A stretch of 64,000 nucleotides of DNA from Helianthus annuus (Eukaryota; Streptophyta; Magnoliopsida; Asterales; Asteraceae), in assembly GCF_002127325.2 (NCBI RefSeq), contig NC_035437.2:161361408-161425407 (forward strand), given 5' to 3'. Positions 21,860 through 33,721 of the stretch are shown here, piece by piece; positions within the stretch are counted from its first letter, which is position 1, and each line of letters starts with the position of its first letter. Made by a program: the position numbers and the translations under genes. The notes under the pieces are model-generated. The model ran no database searches, had not been told where the DNA came from, and worked only from the letters and a program-made list of their open reading frames with translations.

Positions 21860-24011
21860 TGTCACCCCCCTAAAATACCACATGCGGAATCACCGCGGGA
21901 CGTGTGACATACCAGGATCCAAGCCACCAATCACATTGAACTACGCATAATATTTAGATAAAACAATCCATTCATTTTAAAATATAAATTCAAATCATTA
22001 GTTTAAACCAAAGTAAATATTCAGCGGAAGCATAATGTAAACTGTAAGTTAATTGTTTCAAAACATGAGTTCATAATCAGTAAAGCAAGCATCCAAGATT
22101 CTCGGTCCATGACCACTCCAGCACTCCCAGATAGCAAGTCCATAATCCAGATTCTAACGACCTGCAAGCATGCAGACAAGTGTGTCAGACGACGCTGGTG
22201 AGTTCAAAGTTTTGTTAACGCGTTTAGTTACCAGATATATGTATAAAACAGTTCAACGATTTGTTTTGAGGTTGTTATTAACTCGATTACCGCAAATGGC
22301 TACAAGATGTATTTGCCCAACCCCAATGCCTCTATCGAAGCATTGGTCAAGTGGTCAAGGTAATTAGTTCACGCCCGTCCTTCCTGGTACGGTGTGAGGG
22401 TGCCAAACCTAATAACGCTATCAACTAATAACCTCGTTGACTCCCCGACAACTATCGGTAGATGTAAGGGGTCTTATATGATAGAAACTGAGTAATAACA
22501 AACATCCCATCAACCCGATGTTCCTCCCCGGAACAATTACCAGATATCCCTCCCCGGGATGCATGCTTGGGAAAAAGAGCAGTGAACTCACCTTGGTTTG
22601 CTCGGTTTGATTTGTTACTTGTTCACACTTAAATAGTCACACCCTATGGTATTCAAGCACTCGTAATCAGTTTGAGTTCACGTATAGCCATATTGTGCAT
22701 ACAAGTTATCGCAGCAGTTATACAGTTCATATAATCCCACATTTCATATACATGTTCTATAACAGTGCTTAACAGTTAAACGTGCCATACGCCAGAAGAG
22801 ACTAACTCATAACTCCTTGGTCATTCTTAATCGTTATTATCATTATGTATCATGATTTACTTAACATTTCTTTCATCAACCAAGTCAATAGATCTACTGT
22901 GTTTGTGTACCATCTTGACGAAACATCAAGGTTTCGTCGTAATCCCCTATTGACGAAACATCAGGGTTTCGTCGTGACCCTCCATTGACGAAACATCAAG
23001 GTTTTGTCGAATGTGTGTATGTGATGAAACTTCAATGGTTTCGACTAGAATGTATGTGTGACGAAACTTCAAGAGTTTCGTCTAGGATGTTAGTTTCGTG
23101 GGGAGGAGTCCTTCTTCTTTTTGCCCTTCTGTTTCATCAAGATTAACCACAATTCCAATCCCCTACGGTTCTGATTCATTCATGACTATACATATTGACA
23201 CATAATGTTCATACAACAGCATGATCATAAAACCAGGCAATAATTTTGATAGAACAACGTATTAGATTCAATCTGTCGAGTTAAACAATGACGTATGAAA
23301 CCCTAACTACGGCCCATCCTCGCTACCGTTCCATGCTTAACCTTCAACATACAGAGCTATCATAACAGTCCAATTATGATTAATCCGTAACTCATCAATC
23401 ACTGTTAATCATGCATATAATCCTGAGCGACAAATCTCATAACTCAATTATCATGCAATTGATTCTAGAATGATATCAATATCATACAATACATTCAACA
23501 AAACAATATCACAGACATACACTATCAGTCAAGAAGGCACTAACCAGGGTATCAAGGAGTTTAGATGAATCAAGATAAAAAGAATGTCTTGAAGTTCTCT
23601 ACGATTGTCGTCGCACAAGGTTTCAACGAGGAGAACTTTAGGGTTTTTAGTTTTCGTAACTGCTTAAAAGGAAGTTATATAAATGATCTAAGTTGTTGGG
23701 CTGTGACCTGGGCCGAGGCCCATTCTCTTGACGAAACATCACCCTCGACGAAAGGCCTCACCTTTCGTCGGGTTGAAGGTGGCAAAACTTCCAAAGGAAG
23801 TTGATGATGACGAAACTCCTCATACCACTTCTTAATTAACTATGCTAACTATTATTTCACACCATACATGATAACCAAGTATTACATAAACTGAAAGTTA
23901 TACACTTAACCACACATATTCAAATAGTACACATACTCAATTAAATTACAAAGACGGGGTTTGTAACAAGTAACGTGTCAAGGAAAAGTCTTGGAAACTC
24001 GGGTTGTCACA
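21860..24011 (-). repeat. Gypsy-1 3' LTR
   Basis: 2,152 bp. It aligns with 40938-46604 once the solo LTR there is removed. By eye about 17 substitutions were seen in the first ~600 bases, near 3%. Short frames inside (for example 22170-22367 and 23565-23804) recur in the other LTR but match no protein. Confidence 0.88.
22917..23082. repeat. Palindrome array in gypsy-1 3' LTR, five units
   Basis: Units of the form GACGAAAC, six bases, GTTTCGTC start at 22917, 22952, 22987, 23033 and 23060. Each can form an 8-bp hairpin stem, with a few mutations. Related GACGAAA and TTTCGTC words recur at 23731-23825. Confidence 0.8.
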
Positions 24012-24030
24012 TCATCCCCAACTTGAAAGA
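24012..24030 (-). other. Gypsy-1 polypurine tract
   Basis: The minus strand reads CAAGTTGGGGATGATG directly before the TGTGACA LTR start. This is the expected priming site for plus-strand DNA synthesis in chromovirus-type elements. Confidence 0.65.
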
Positions 24031-24081
24031 AATTTCGTCCCAAAATTTGATAAGCAATCCACAAAACTGTGCGGTGTTAGA

Positions 24082-24455
24082 TCAAGATGACTGTGTATTT
24101 TCCACGGGTGCCACATCATCCCCAACTTGATTGGGAATTTCGTCCTGATCCCACGTGAACTCCGGTCCACGTCTTGAGTTCCAACGAACTCTCACGATTG
24201 GAATACGGCTGTGCTTACGGACCTTGACCTCCCGGTCCATAATTTCTATTGGTTCCTCGATAAACTGAAACTTGTCATGAATTTTCAGCTCTTGAAACGG
24301 TACGACCAGTGTTTCAAACAAACACTTCTTCAACTGAGATACATGGAACACATCATGAACTTTACCCAACTCAGCAGGTAACTCCAGCTTGTGGGCCACT
24401 TTACCAATTCGTTCCAGAATTTTAAATGGTACTACATAACGAGGGTTAAGCTTGC
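24082..24455 (-). pseudogene. Gypsy-1 integrase C-terminal (GPY-like) and chromodomain-like tail
   Basis: The minus strand continues the integrase cut at 31781: KLNPRYVVPFKILERIGKVA (the GPF of the GPY/F module is VPF), then MAHKLELPAELGKVHDVFHV, SQLKKCL and the terminal VRVRWNSRRGPEFTWDQDE, which resembles the C-terminal targeting module of plant chromoviruses. A 105-codon frame is open at 24082-24399. The gag-only copia element separates it from the catalytic core. Confidence 0.82.
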
Positions 24456-24913
24456 TGTTAGTACATACATCTATCGACTTCGTCTTGTATTGAGTCTTTC
24501 TCTAGATTGTTTAGATCAGGGCACGTAGATCGAGAAAATAGGAGGTTTTAGGTATATTTGATGTAATTCCGCTTGAAAGTGGTATGTGCACTTTCAAGTG
24601 AAATCAGTTTGTTGTTATTCCGCTTGAGTGATCCAGTGAGGTGATTTCGCTTGAGTTGTTATTCCGCTTGAGCATGTTCAAGCGGAATCAAGTCCCTATA
24701 AATAGTCTTCGAGCGAAATCATTTGTAACGGTTCTGAAAAATCATACCGAGGTGCTGCCGGTTTGATTCTTGGGTGTAATCAGTGTTATATCAATCTAAA
24801 ACTTGTTTAAAGTGAAGTTCAAGCTGTATCTAAGTCAGTTTCTTAGTTTCCGCCTCTGAAACTGATCAAAACTCCTCTGAACGACTCGTTTGGGTCACGT
24901 ACACGATCTTACA
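24456..24913 (+). repeat. Gag-only element 5' LTR
   Basis: 458 bp. By eye it differs from the 3' LTR at 25 positions plus one indel (about 5.5%), mostly transitions. It contains TATAAATA at 24697-24704 and repeated TTCCGCTTGA words in both orientations. Confidence 0.9.
24697..24704 (+). promoter_or_regulatory. TATA box in LTR
   Basis: TATAAATA lies about 215 bases before the LTR end and is conserved in the 3' LTR at about 31564. It is the likely core promoter for the element transcript. Confidence 0.6.
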
Positions 24914-24915
24914 AG

Positions 24916-24929
24916 TGGTATCAGAGCTC
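24916..24929 (+). other. Primer-binding site (initiator tRNA-Met)
   Basis: TGGTATCAGAGCTC begins two bases after the LTR end and is complementary to the initiator methionine tRNA 3' end, the usual plant primer. Confidence 0.85.
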
Positions 24930-25126
24930 AGGAGGACGAGTTCTGCAGATTACAGCTAGATTTCATTGTGTTTTCTTACTTCTACACCTTCTTTTATTAA
25001 TTGAACAAGATTTAACGGATGAAATGGTCTGAATTTTTCACAACGTGTGTAAAATTACATTTTAACAAACCCTTGAAAGTTACAGATTAAAATTCAGCTT
25101 AAAAATGGTAAAAATGGACCTTAGTT

Positions 25127-25460
25127 GTGATTTCACTTGAACGAGCACCTATGATTCCGCTCGAGATTGCCTTATTCCGCATGAAAATTTCAAGCGAAAT
25201 CTGTTATTCTGTTTAAAAATTGGTGATTCCGCTCCAAATTCACTATTCCGCTTAAAAGGTTTCAAGCGAAATCAGTGATTTCGCTCGAATTATCTGATTC
25301 CGCTCGAAAAGCCTTATTTCGCTTGAAATTCAAGCGAAATCAGGTTATTTCGCTTTATCATCTTATTTCGCTTGAACTTCTAATCCCGCTTGAAGTTGTT
25401 TTCTCAGGTTATTTCGCTTGTGAGTTTGATTTCGCTCGAAAGGATATTTCGCTTGAACTT
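25127..25460. repeat. Dense TTTCGCTTGAA-type motif array in the leader
   Basis: About twenty copies of variants of [AG]TT[TC]CGCT[TC]GAA and its complement TTCAAGCGAAAT fill the leader between primer-binding site and gag ATG. The same words occur in both LTRs (24566-24717 and 31434-31585). Many sit as inverted pairs. A frame from 25275 crosses the array before the gag ATG at 25470, but those extra residues just translate the repeats. Confidence 0.85.
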
Positions 25461-25469
25461 GTTGGAATC

Positions 25470-28400
25470 ATGAGTGAAGAGTTTTACAACGCGTTCACCA
25501 CATCTTCAATTACTCCGGCTTCTATTGCCCAAAACATGAATTTGGAAAATGAAACTGGAACTACACAAAAACCCCCGAAACTAATGAGCATTGAGGAGTA
25601 TTACAGATGGAAAGATAGATTTGAAAACTGGGTTCAAACTAACCATCTAAGATCGTGGGAGTGTATTTTGAAGAGATATGTTCTACCACGTACTGAACTG
25701 CAAACTAAAAAACAAATCTCTGAGTTCAATGACAAAGAACGAGAAATGTATAGAGCTGAAAAAATGATGATCAGTTTACTTCAGCAAGCTATTAAAGAAG
25801 ACATCTTTGTATTGCTTCAACATGACAAAACTTCAAAATCAATTTAGGATGCTCTTAAAGTCAAATTTGAGGGAAGTGAGAAGATGATTAAGAGTAAAAA
25901 GGCACTTCTTAAGAAAGAATTTGATCTTTTCACCAGTTTGCCAGGGGAAGATACAAAGAAGCTGATTGAACGATATTGCCATTTAGTGCGTTCTATGTCG
26001 TTGTTAAGCATAACCAAAGATCGAGAGGAATGGGTAGACAAACTTGCTGATGCGTTACCTCAGAAAGAGTGGGGTACATATTTGATGATTTTGAAAAACA
26101 CCGGAGAATATGATGATTTGACAATTTCTCAGTTCATTGAGAAGATTGAGGGTCAAGATCTTGAACAACAGAAGATTGCAAGGATGAATAATCCGAGTGG
26201 TCAACAAGATGTGAAAATGTATTACAAAGGCAGTGTTCAAGAGGTTGAAAGAAGCCCTAAGATTCAAACTGCATTTAGTGCTGGAAATTCATCTGAAAAT
26301 GTTGAACAAAGTCCTAATAGCAGCAGTGGTTTTTCTTCATACCCAAGTGTCAATCCAAAGAGTTCAACATCAAGTTTTTACTCTCAAAGTACAAAAGGTG
26401 GTGGTTGTGTGATACAATGTAACATTGCTTAGAATCTTCCTGATGGTAAAAGTTTCTCTGAAGAAGTTGCGAAAGATCACATGGCATTACTTGGTTCCGT
26501 GCTACTATCCTATGAAGGCTTGGTTGCAGGGAGGATCGGAAATCCTATGCTAACAAAAGAGGATTACGATCAGATAGATGCTGAAGAAATGGAGCTAATG
26601 GACATCAAATGGTGTCTAGCTAGTGTTTTGAGAAGAGCTGAAAAATTCAAATTGATTACTAGAAGAAATGATTTTCTTGATGCACATGTTTCTACTTTAG
26701 GTTTTGATAAATCTAAAGTTACTTGTTTTCGATGCAGGGAAAAAGGTCATTTCAAGAGGGAATGCAAGAATAGAGAAGCAAGTGAAGCAAAGAATCCGTT
26801 CGGAAAAGATGATTACTACCGGAAAGCTATATATCAACAAGTCGGTCAACAGCAACAAGAACCACAGGTAGCTCAAGGTAGAAAAGTGATAGAGGATTCA
26901 AAGAGAGCATGTTTAGGAAATCAAGAAAATTTTAGCTGGGAAAAATACATCTCATCCAACAGCAAAGCTTGTCTAATCAATCAAGATGATGAAAGATTAC
27001 CTGAAGGCTTTAGCTGGGATATGTTTACAGATGAGAAAGGAGAGTTTAAAGCTTTCATTGCTAAAATTGTAAAAGAACCAGATATGTTTACCGAGTGGAT
27101 GAAGTCTATTGGTGTTAGTGTGAAGGATCAAGAAGAGAAGTCTGTTTTATCTGATGAAAGCTCACAAAGTTCAGATGATAGTTCAGAAAAGGAAATTGTC
27201 TTTGATTAAACACCATCTGATTCTGATTCTTCGGATGATAATTCTGACAAATCAGTAGAATTTGATCAATCACCAACTGATGACAGTAGTGATGATGAGG
27301 AAGAAAAACATATTAATGTTGCAAAATCTCATCTCTCTCCTGAAAGTTTTCATTTTTATTTTGCAGATCGCTTGGAAAAGCTAAAGGAGAGACGAGCAGC
27401 AAAAGAGCAAAAGCAGATGAAGTTTGAAAGTAGTGCTCAAAAAGATGAGATTGTTCAAAATGATGAAGTTGAATGTGTTGCTGAAGAGATTGATGAAATA
27501 GAGAAGGCAATTGAAGCAGAAAAGGTGGTTGAGGTGATGAAAACAATTGAAGTAGAAAAGATTGTGGAAGTAATCAAACCATGCCAAAAGTGTCTAGAAT
27601 CTTGCAAGGAATGTGCAGCTAAAGATGAAAAGCTGACTGAGCTTGAGAAGATGAAGGAACAATTACTGTTCAATCTCAACTACGTGAAGGAATCTTATGA
27701 TGTTTTGAATAGAACAGTAACTGGTCTTCAGAAGACAAATTCTGAGAGAGAAGACGCTTTGACAATGATGAATGCAACGATAATGACGAAGCAAAAAGCA
27801 ATTAATCATTATATTGAAGAATGTGCCAAGCTGAAACAAGAGTTGGAGACAGAGAAAATTGAGAATGAGAGAATCAGACGCCTGTTACAAAGTTATTCTA
27901 GTTCTGATTATCTTCTTGATCGAATTTATCCAACTGTTGCAGGTTTCGAAGCTTTTCTGGATGACAAGCCAAAGAAGAAGGATACTGGTAAGAAACTGAG
28001 TGTTAGCTATAACAAGTGTCCGCCTCCGATCTGGGAAGGTTATTCTCCCAGAAAACCCAATGAGGAGCAAGTCGAAAAAGCAGTCAATATAAAGTTAAAA
28101 ACCGAAACAACTGATGATTTACCAGAAAACATTGACATCACTTTCACATCGTCTGACACTAATCATTAGTCTGAGTTAATCAAAAAGGTGGTCGATCAGG
28201 TGTTGGATACTAATGAGGAGTCTGAGTCAAAGTCTGAGTCTGGAGGTTCAAGTTCGTCAGTCAACAGTCCAAAACCGTCGATTAAAAGGGCTTACAGTAA
28301 AGAGTTTTTATTATCAAAATCAAATTTGAATGATGAAACATTTGAAGTAGCATATACTTTGAATGATTCTGACAAATTATATTCTGACAAAGAGTTTCCA

Positions 28401-29389
28401 ATAAGAAGTGTTCGTCTTGACATGATCAAAAAGTTTTTCAAAATGACAGAAATTAATATTTCTGAAATAAAAGATTTAAATCTTATTGAAAAACCTAAAA
28501 AATACACTTCAAGAGTTCAACGGAGATTAAACAAGAAAAAGGGTTACAGTTCTGGTTTTGGTTTTCAAAAGAAACCAAACCATAATGCTAATTTCAAAAA
28601 GAAAGGTCTTGGTTTTATTCCACCTGAAAATTATAAAAATGAGAAAAATTCTAAAACAAAAACAGAATTTGTTTCAGGAGGAAGTGCTGAGGAAGAACAG
28701 AAGAAACCTTTCTGGAGACAATCAAACAAGGAGTTTCTTGCTGATAAGAAGAGAATAGGAACTGGAGTTTTTCACAGAAAGGATACTCGAATCTGTTTTA
28801 AATGCAATGAAGCTGGTCACATTGCATGGAATTGTCCGACGAATACTGAGACAAAACAGGGAGTTTCCGAAAAACTTAAAGAAAAAGTTGTCGATGTTGA
28901 ACCACCAACTGAGAAATTCAAAATTTTTGAAAATTCAACTTATGAAGTTGGTGAATGTTCTAAGAAAAATTTTTACAAAAAAAGAGCCAAGGACAACCAA
29001 ATGTGGGTTGTTAAGAAGTCAGATGAGAAAGTCGGCGATGAATCTGATTCCATAAAATCAGTGGAGCCACAAGTTGAGGTCAAAGAAGAGAACTAGTGCC
29101 TCCAATGGATGATGAAAATTTTCCACCATTGAGGCCTGCGAATTTTAAATCAAAAATTGGTAAGGTTGAGATATCGAATAAATTCTATTCTGAAAAGAAA
29201 GAATTTGATGTTGATAAAGCGTTTAATGGTAATGTGAAAAAGATTTTTGGTAAAATGGTTGATGGTAAAGTGAAAGGGGTGAAAGAGTTTTATGAAACAA
29301 AGAAGGCAACATACACCCTGACGGAAAGTGAACTTGATAAGTTAACAACCAAGCTTGCCGAGGCTTGGATGTCTGTGTTTAATATGTGA
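25470..29389 (+). pseudogene. Copia-type gag (about 1,300 codons) with four stops and a frameshift
   Basis: A single frame runs from MSEEFYNAF at 25470 with stops at 25845 (TAG), 26430 (TAG), 27207 (TAA) and 28167 (TAG), then a frameshift at about 29094 into a frame ending at 29389. It contains PPKLMSIEEYYRWKDRFENW, a UBN2-type capsid region (FDLFTSLPGEDTKKLIERY), zinc knuckle CFRCREKGHFKREC at about 26730, an acidic Ser/Asp tract, a coiled-coil segment of Glu/Lys repeats (27372-27900), and knuckle CFKCNEAGHIAWNC at about 28795. Gag would package RNA in virus-like particles. No protease box follows. At least the first two stops replace expected Trp or Gln codons, consistent with cytosine deamination. 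Confidence 0.8.
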
Positions 29390-31323
29390 AAAAACGGACT
29401 TGCCGGAGATCCCAAGTTTGTAATCGTGGATCAGGAATCGGCATCATTCTTGTTATGATAGATTTTGTGAAAAGTTTCTTAAAAGTCGATAAATTTTTTA
29501 CATGTGATGGACTATGCCGGAGCTTCCAGGTTGGTAAGTGTGAAGCAGGAATCGGCATTTTTATTGGTAAAACGATTATGTGTAGATGTGTTATTCCTAG
29601 AAGTGTTTACTTACAAGTGGTACAAAGGTTTGTTTTGACAAAATGATTACTCAAGGTCATAAATTTGAACTTGATGAGAAAATAGTTTGTTGAAAGGGGG
29701 AGTTCTGATTGTTTATGCCTAGTGGATGGCGAATTGAAGTGATTCGATATCGGTTGTCATTTTCTGTACAGTTTGTTTTCAAATTTCGTTAAATGTGTTT
29801 GCATTTTAGGGGGAGTAAATTTCAGAAAATCCAAAAACATTAGAAAATTTGAAAAAGTAAAAAACATGATAAAATTCAAAAATGAGTTTTGTTGTAAAAA
29901 GATGAAATGATAGTACATCAGTGGACTATCACAACATGCTAAAGAAATGGGAAATATAAATGTGATAAACAATCTCACTGTGGATATGCCAGTAGGTTTT
30001 TGCACATTTAGTAAATTGTGACGAGATATAAACCTAAATTCAAACTTGCTTATTTCGTGGGTAACATTTCTTGGATATATAGGTAACCCCTGAAATCTTG
30101 TTTGAAAGGTCCCTCTTTCTGAGATACTAGGTCTTTATACTCAGTGATATATGGGGTATTATCCCGGGACTTCTGCTGAATGGAAATTCTGACCTAGTCT
30201 TCGTATAATACTTTCTGCAAATGCTTGAAATATAGCTCACCCTCAGCAAAAATGATGAAACAATAAAATTGATAATCATTGTTGTTGAAGAAAAGATCCT
30301 CTAAAGGGGACACACCAAAAGTCGAACCGTCATCTCTCTGCTGAACGGAAGTTCTGACCTGAGCTCTCACGGTTTCGCATCTAACCCTTTTACAGATATC
30401 ATCTGTGGTATACTCACATGTAAGACTGAATATTGGGATCTGGATACGGGAGTATATTCAAGTAGTGGGACACGCGAATAAGTTTAAGTGCTTAAAACAT
30501 TAATATCGTATCTCGAAACAGTTGAACTTTGTGTGAAAATTTAAGTGGACAAGTATACTGAAAATCTAGGTGAATTGTTTAGAACTTAAAATGAAATGAA
30601 GCCTAACGGTGTTGGTGATTTGTCTTATAAACTGATATGATCCTCTTACACAAACTCACAAAAATATTGTGTGTAAATATTTCTTTATTGCATTTTATTT
30701 TATGTTATATAAAATCCAAAAAGATTTTTAGTGTGTTTTAGCATAAATTTTTGAAAATTTCAAAAAGATTTTCGGCAACTGATGTTGGAGAGCTGATTTT
30801 CAAAGTTCCAAGTGCTAAACATGATGACATTTTTTTAAGAGGGAGTCTGTGTTTGAAAACAAATATGTTTTGATCAAATCTAAAAGTGGTTCATCAAGAT
30901 TATAGTTAAATTTGAGGGGGAGTATGTTTAAATGTGTGAAATTTAATTTGAGGTAGAGATTGTGCAGATAACCTGAGCAGGATGAGAGCCAGGGCACGAT
31001 CTTGAAACAACATCAAAGGGAGTTTGGATGTAGAAGAGTCAGGTTGATCGATCCTGAGAAGCTTGTGTTTAAAAGAGCCAGGTTCCGATACTTGAGAACT
31101 CTATGGACAAATTTTGAGCCAGGCAACAATCTTGAACCTGTGAAAGCCAGATTTCGATCCTGAAGACTGATGATGCTGATGAACTTAAGGAATGCCAGCA
31201 CATCGAAAGGGGGAGTCTGAAGATATTTGAGAGAAGTTTCGAAAGAGTAAAGCCCAGAGACTGATCAAGAGTGAAGATGAAAAAACTCGACACTTACGAC
31301 TCGTCAACATCTGAGGGGGAGTC
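29390..31323 (+). other. Non-coding 3' region of the gag-only element
   Basis: No pol frame is seen. GGGGGAGT or GAGGGAGT words recur near 29695, 29808, 30838, 30913, 31206 and at the LTR border (31311-31323). GCCGGAG[AC]T...CAGGAATCGGCAT occurs twice (29401-29443 and 29516-29559), and a CTGCTGAA[TC]GGAA[AG]TTCTGACCT word occurs near 30175 and 30340. Confidence 0.6.
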
Positions 31324-31780
31324 TGTTAGTGCATACATCTGTCGACTTCGTCTTGTATCGAGTCTTTCTCTAGACTGTTTAGATCAGGGCACGCAGATCA
31401 AGAAAATAGGAGGTTTTAGGTATATTTGATGTAATTCCGCTTGAAAGTGGTATGTGCACTTTCAAGCAAAATCAGTTTGTTGTTATTCCGCTTAGTGATC
31501 AAGTGAGGTGATTTCGCTTGAGTTGTTATTCTGCTTGAGCATGTTCAAGCGGAATCAAATCCCTATAAATAGTCTTTGAGCGAAATTATTTGTAACAGTT
31601 CTGAAAAATCATACCGAGGTGTTGCCGGTTTGATTCTTGGGTGTAATCAATGTTATATCAATCTAAAACGTGTTTAAAGTGAAGTTCAAGCTATATCTAA
31701 GTCAGTTTCTTAGTTTCCGCCTCTGAAACCGATCAAAACTCCTCTGAATGACTCGTTTTGGTCACGTTCATGATCCCACA
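31324..31780 (+). repeat. Gag-only element 3' LTR
   Basis: 457 bp, the partner of 24456-24913. It is preceded by the purine tract GAGGGGGAGTC and followed by CTTGT, the right target copy in the gypsy-1 integrase. Confidence 0.9.
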
Positions 31781-32689
31781 CTTGTCGCGTTTTCCAAAAC
31801 GCACCACACCCTTCCAGGGTGAGACCTTCAACATGACACGATCATTAACTTCGAATTCCAAAGGTTTCCTACGTTTATCAGCGTAGCTTTTCTGACGGTC
31901 GCGTGCTGTTGCCATACGGTTCTTGATCTGCACAATCTTTTCTGAAGTTTCCAACACAAGTTCAGGGCCTGTGACCTGGCTGTCACCCACCTCAGCCCAA
32001 CAGAGAGGTGAACGACACTTTCGTCCATACAGTGCTTCGAATGGAGCTGCCTGATTACTGGAATGGTAGTTATTAGTGTAAGAAAACTCTATCAACGACA
32101 AGTGTTTCTCCCAACCTTTGCCGAAATCAATCACACATGCCCTCAGCATGTCTTCAAGTGTCTGGATGGTTCGTTCACTTTCACCATCCGTCTGCGGGTG
32201 ATAGGCTGTGCTCATATCGAGATGCGTGCTGAATGATTTGTGCATCGACTGCCACAAATCTGAGATGAAACGCGGGTCACGGTCAGAAATAATAGATGTC
32301 GGCACCCCGTGCCTAGAAACCACTTCCTTAAGATAGACAACAGCTAGCTGTGAGAACTTATCTATTTCCTTGATTGCTAGAAAATGCGCCGACTTCGTGA
32401 GACGATCCACTATTACCCATATTGTGTCGTTCCCGTTTTGAGTTCTAGGTAGCCAGGTGATAAAATCCATTGCAATTTGCTCCCATTTCCACATGGGTAT
32501 TTCTGGTTGTTGCAGCAACCTAGACGGTTTCTGATATTCCACTTTAACTTTCGAGCAGGTCAAACACTTACTCACATAAGTCGCGATGTGAGCCTTCATC
32601 TTCGGCCACCAATACATGACTTTGAGATCCTGATACATCTTATTTTTAACCTGGATGTATAGAGTATCGAGATTTGTGCGCTTCATCCA
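31781..32689 (-). pseudogene. Gypsy-1 integrase core
   Basis: The frame carries the zinc-binding end [16 protein letters not shown], then the catalytic core: [41 protein letters not shown] and [20 protein letters not shown], giving the D, D and E catalytic residues. [11 protein letters not shown] and the start of the GPY-like module ([14 protein letters not shown]) follow. At about 32640-32690 the frame shifts relative to RNase [17 protein letters not shown] lies in another frame. It is truncated at 31781 by the gag-only element. Confidence 0.85.
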
Positions 32690-33721
32690 TCACCAGTTCT
32701 CCAAGGTTACCAAACAAAGGAATCCATACACGCTCCATAAAGTAGAGAATGTGCCCCTTAAGTATTCTGCTTCAATGTTTTCCTCTTTTAACTCTTCGGT
32801 TTGCGCAGAACGAATCTGATCAGGTAGGTTAGAATGAATGGTAAGCTGCAAGGCGCGAACACGTTTGGGTTTCGATTCCTTCTGACTGAGAGCGTCAGCT
32901 ACAACGTTGGCCTTACCCGGATGATACTTTATTGCACAATCATAATCACTTAAAAGTTCTACCCAGCGACGCTGTTGCATATTCAATTCCTTCTGGTCGA
33001 AAATATGTTGAAGGCTCCTGTGGTCGGTATAAATGGGGCATTTAGTACCGTACAGGTAATGCCTCCAGATCTTGAGCGCAAATACTACGGCTCCCAACTC
33101 CAAATCGTGTGTCGTATAATTCCTTTCATGAACCTTCAACTGCCGAGACGCATAAGCTATCACATTGTTGCGTTGCATCAGTACGCAACCAAGACCCTGA
33201 ATAGATGCATCACAGTATACCGCGAAATCCTCGGTACCTTCAGGTAGAAACAAAATCGATGCAGTGCAGAGTTTCTGTTTCAATAACTGAAAAGCATCCT
33301 CTTGCTTCGTTTCCCAAGAATACACAACACCCTTCTGTGTCAACGAGGTAAGAGGTTGAACGATCTTTGAAAAGTCTTTAATAAATCTTCGATAATACCC
33401 AGCAAGACCAAGAAATTGCTGCACCTCCGAAGGATTCTTTGGTGCCACCCAATTCCTAACAGCATCAACCTTTGCAGGATCCACATGTATCCCTAATTCA
33501 TTAACAATGTGCCCAAGGAAGTGTACCTCCCGAATCCAGAAGTCACACTTAGAAAACTTCGCATAAAGTTGCTCCTTTCTCAGAAGTTCCAAAATAAGAC
33601 GCAGGTGCCGCTCGTGATCTTCCTTGCTCTTCGAGTAGATCAAAATGTCGTCGATGAATACTATAATGAAATCGTCGAGATATGGTTTGCATACCTGGTT
33701 CATGAGATCCATGAAGACCGC
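32690..33721 (-). pseudogene. Gypsy-1 reverse transcriptase (palm onward) and RNase H
   Basis: The open frame begins at the insertion border [17 protein letters not shown], then [17 protein letters not shown] (catalytic FIDD) and [15 protein letters not shown], the connection region [15 protein letters not shown], and RNase H with [36 protein letters not shown] and [13 protein letters not shown]. The linker ends [17 protein letters not shown]. These are textbook gypsy motifs. The N-terminal part of the enzyme is at 38078-38367, beyond gypsy-2. The frame is open over 340 codons but dead because of the insertion. Confidence 0.88.

Larger units (their letters stand above)
24456..31780 (+). mobile_element. 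Gag-only copia-type LTR retrotransposon, non-autonomous
   Basis: 7.3 kb with LTRs 24456-24913 and 31324-31780, both TGTTAGT...CA. It has a primer-binding site and a terminal GGGGGAGTCTG purine tract. Near-identical 5-bp flanks are CTTGC (24451-24455) and CTTGT (31781-31785). A long gag-like reading frame fills 25470-29389, but I find no protease, integrase, reverse transcriptase or RNase H. The 3' 1.9 kb is non-coding. The two zinc knuckles and long coiled coil suggest the SIRE/Maximus side of Ty1/copia, which is inference. It disrupts the gypsy-1 integrase. Mobility must have depended on a related autonomous partner. Confidence 0.85.

Noticed and set aside
22170..22367. 65-codon frame repeated at 44787-44984 as a conserved small gene
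   Set aside because: The repetition is explained by the two LTRs of gypsy-1; no start context or domain.
22917..23082. Regularly spaced palindromes resembling a CRISPR array
   Set aside because: The repeats are inside an LTR, are imperfect, have no unique equal-length spacers, and the genome is a plant.
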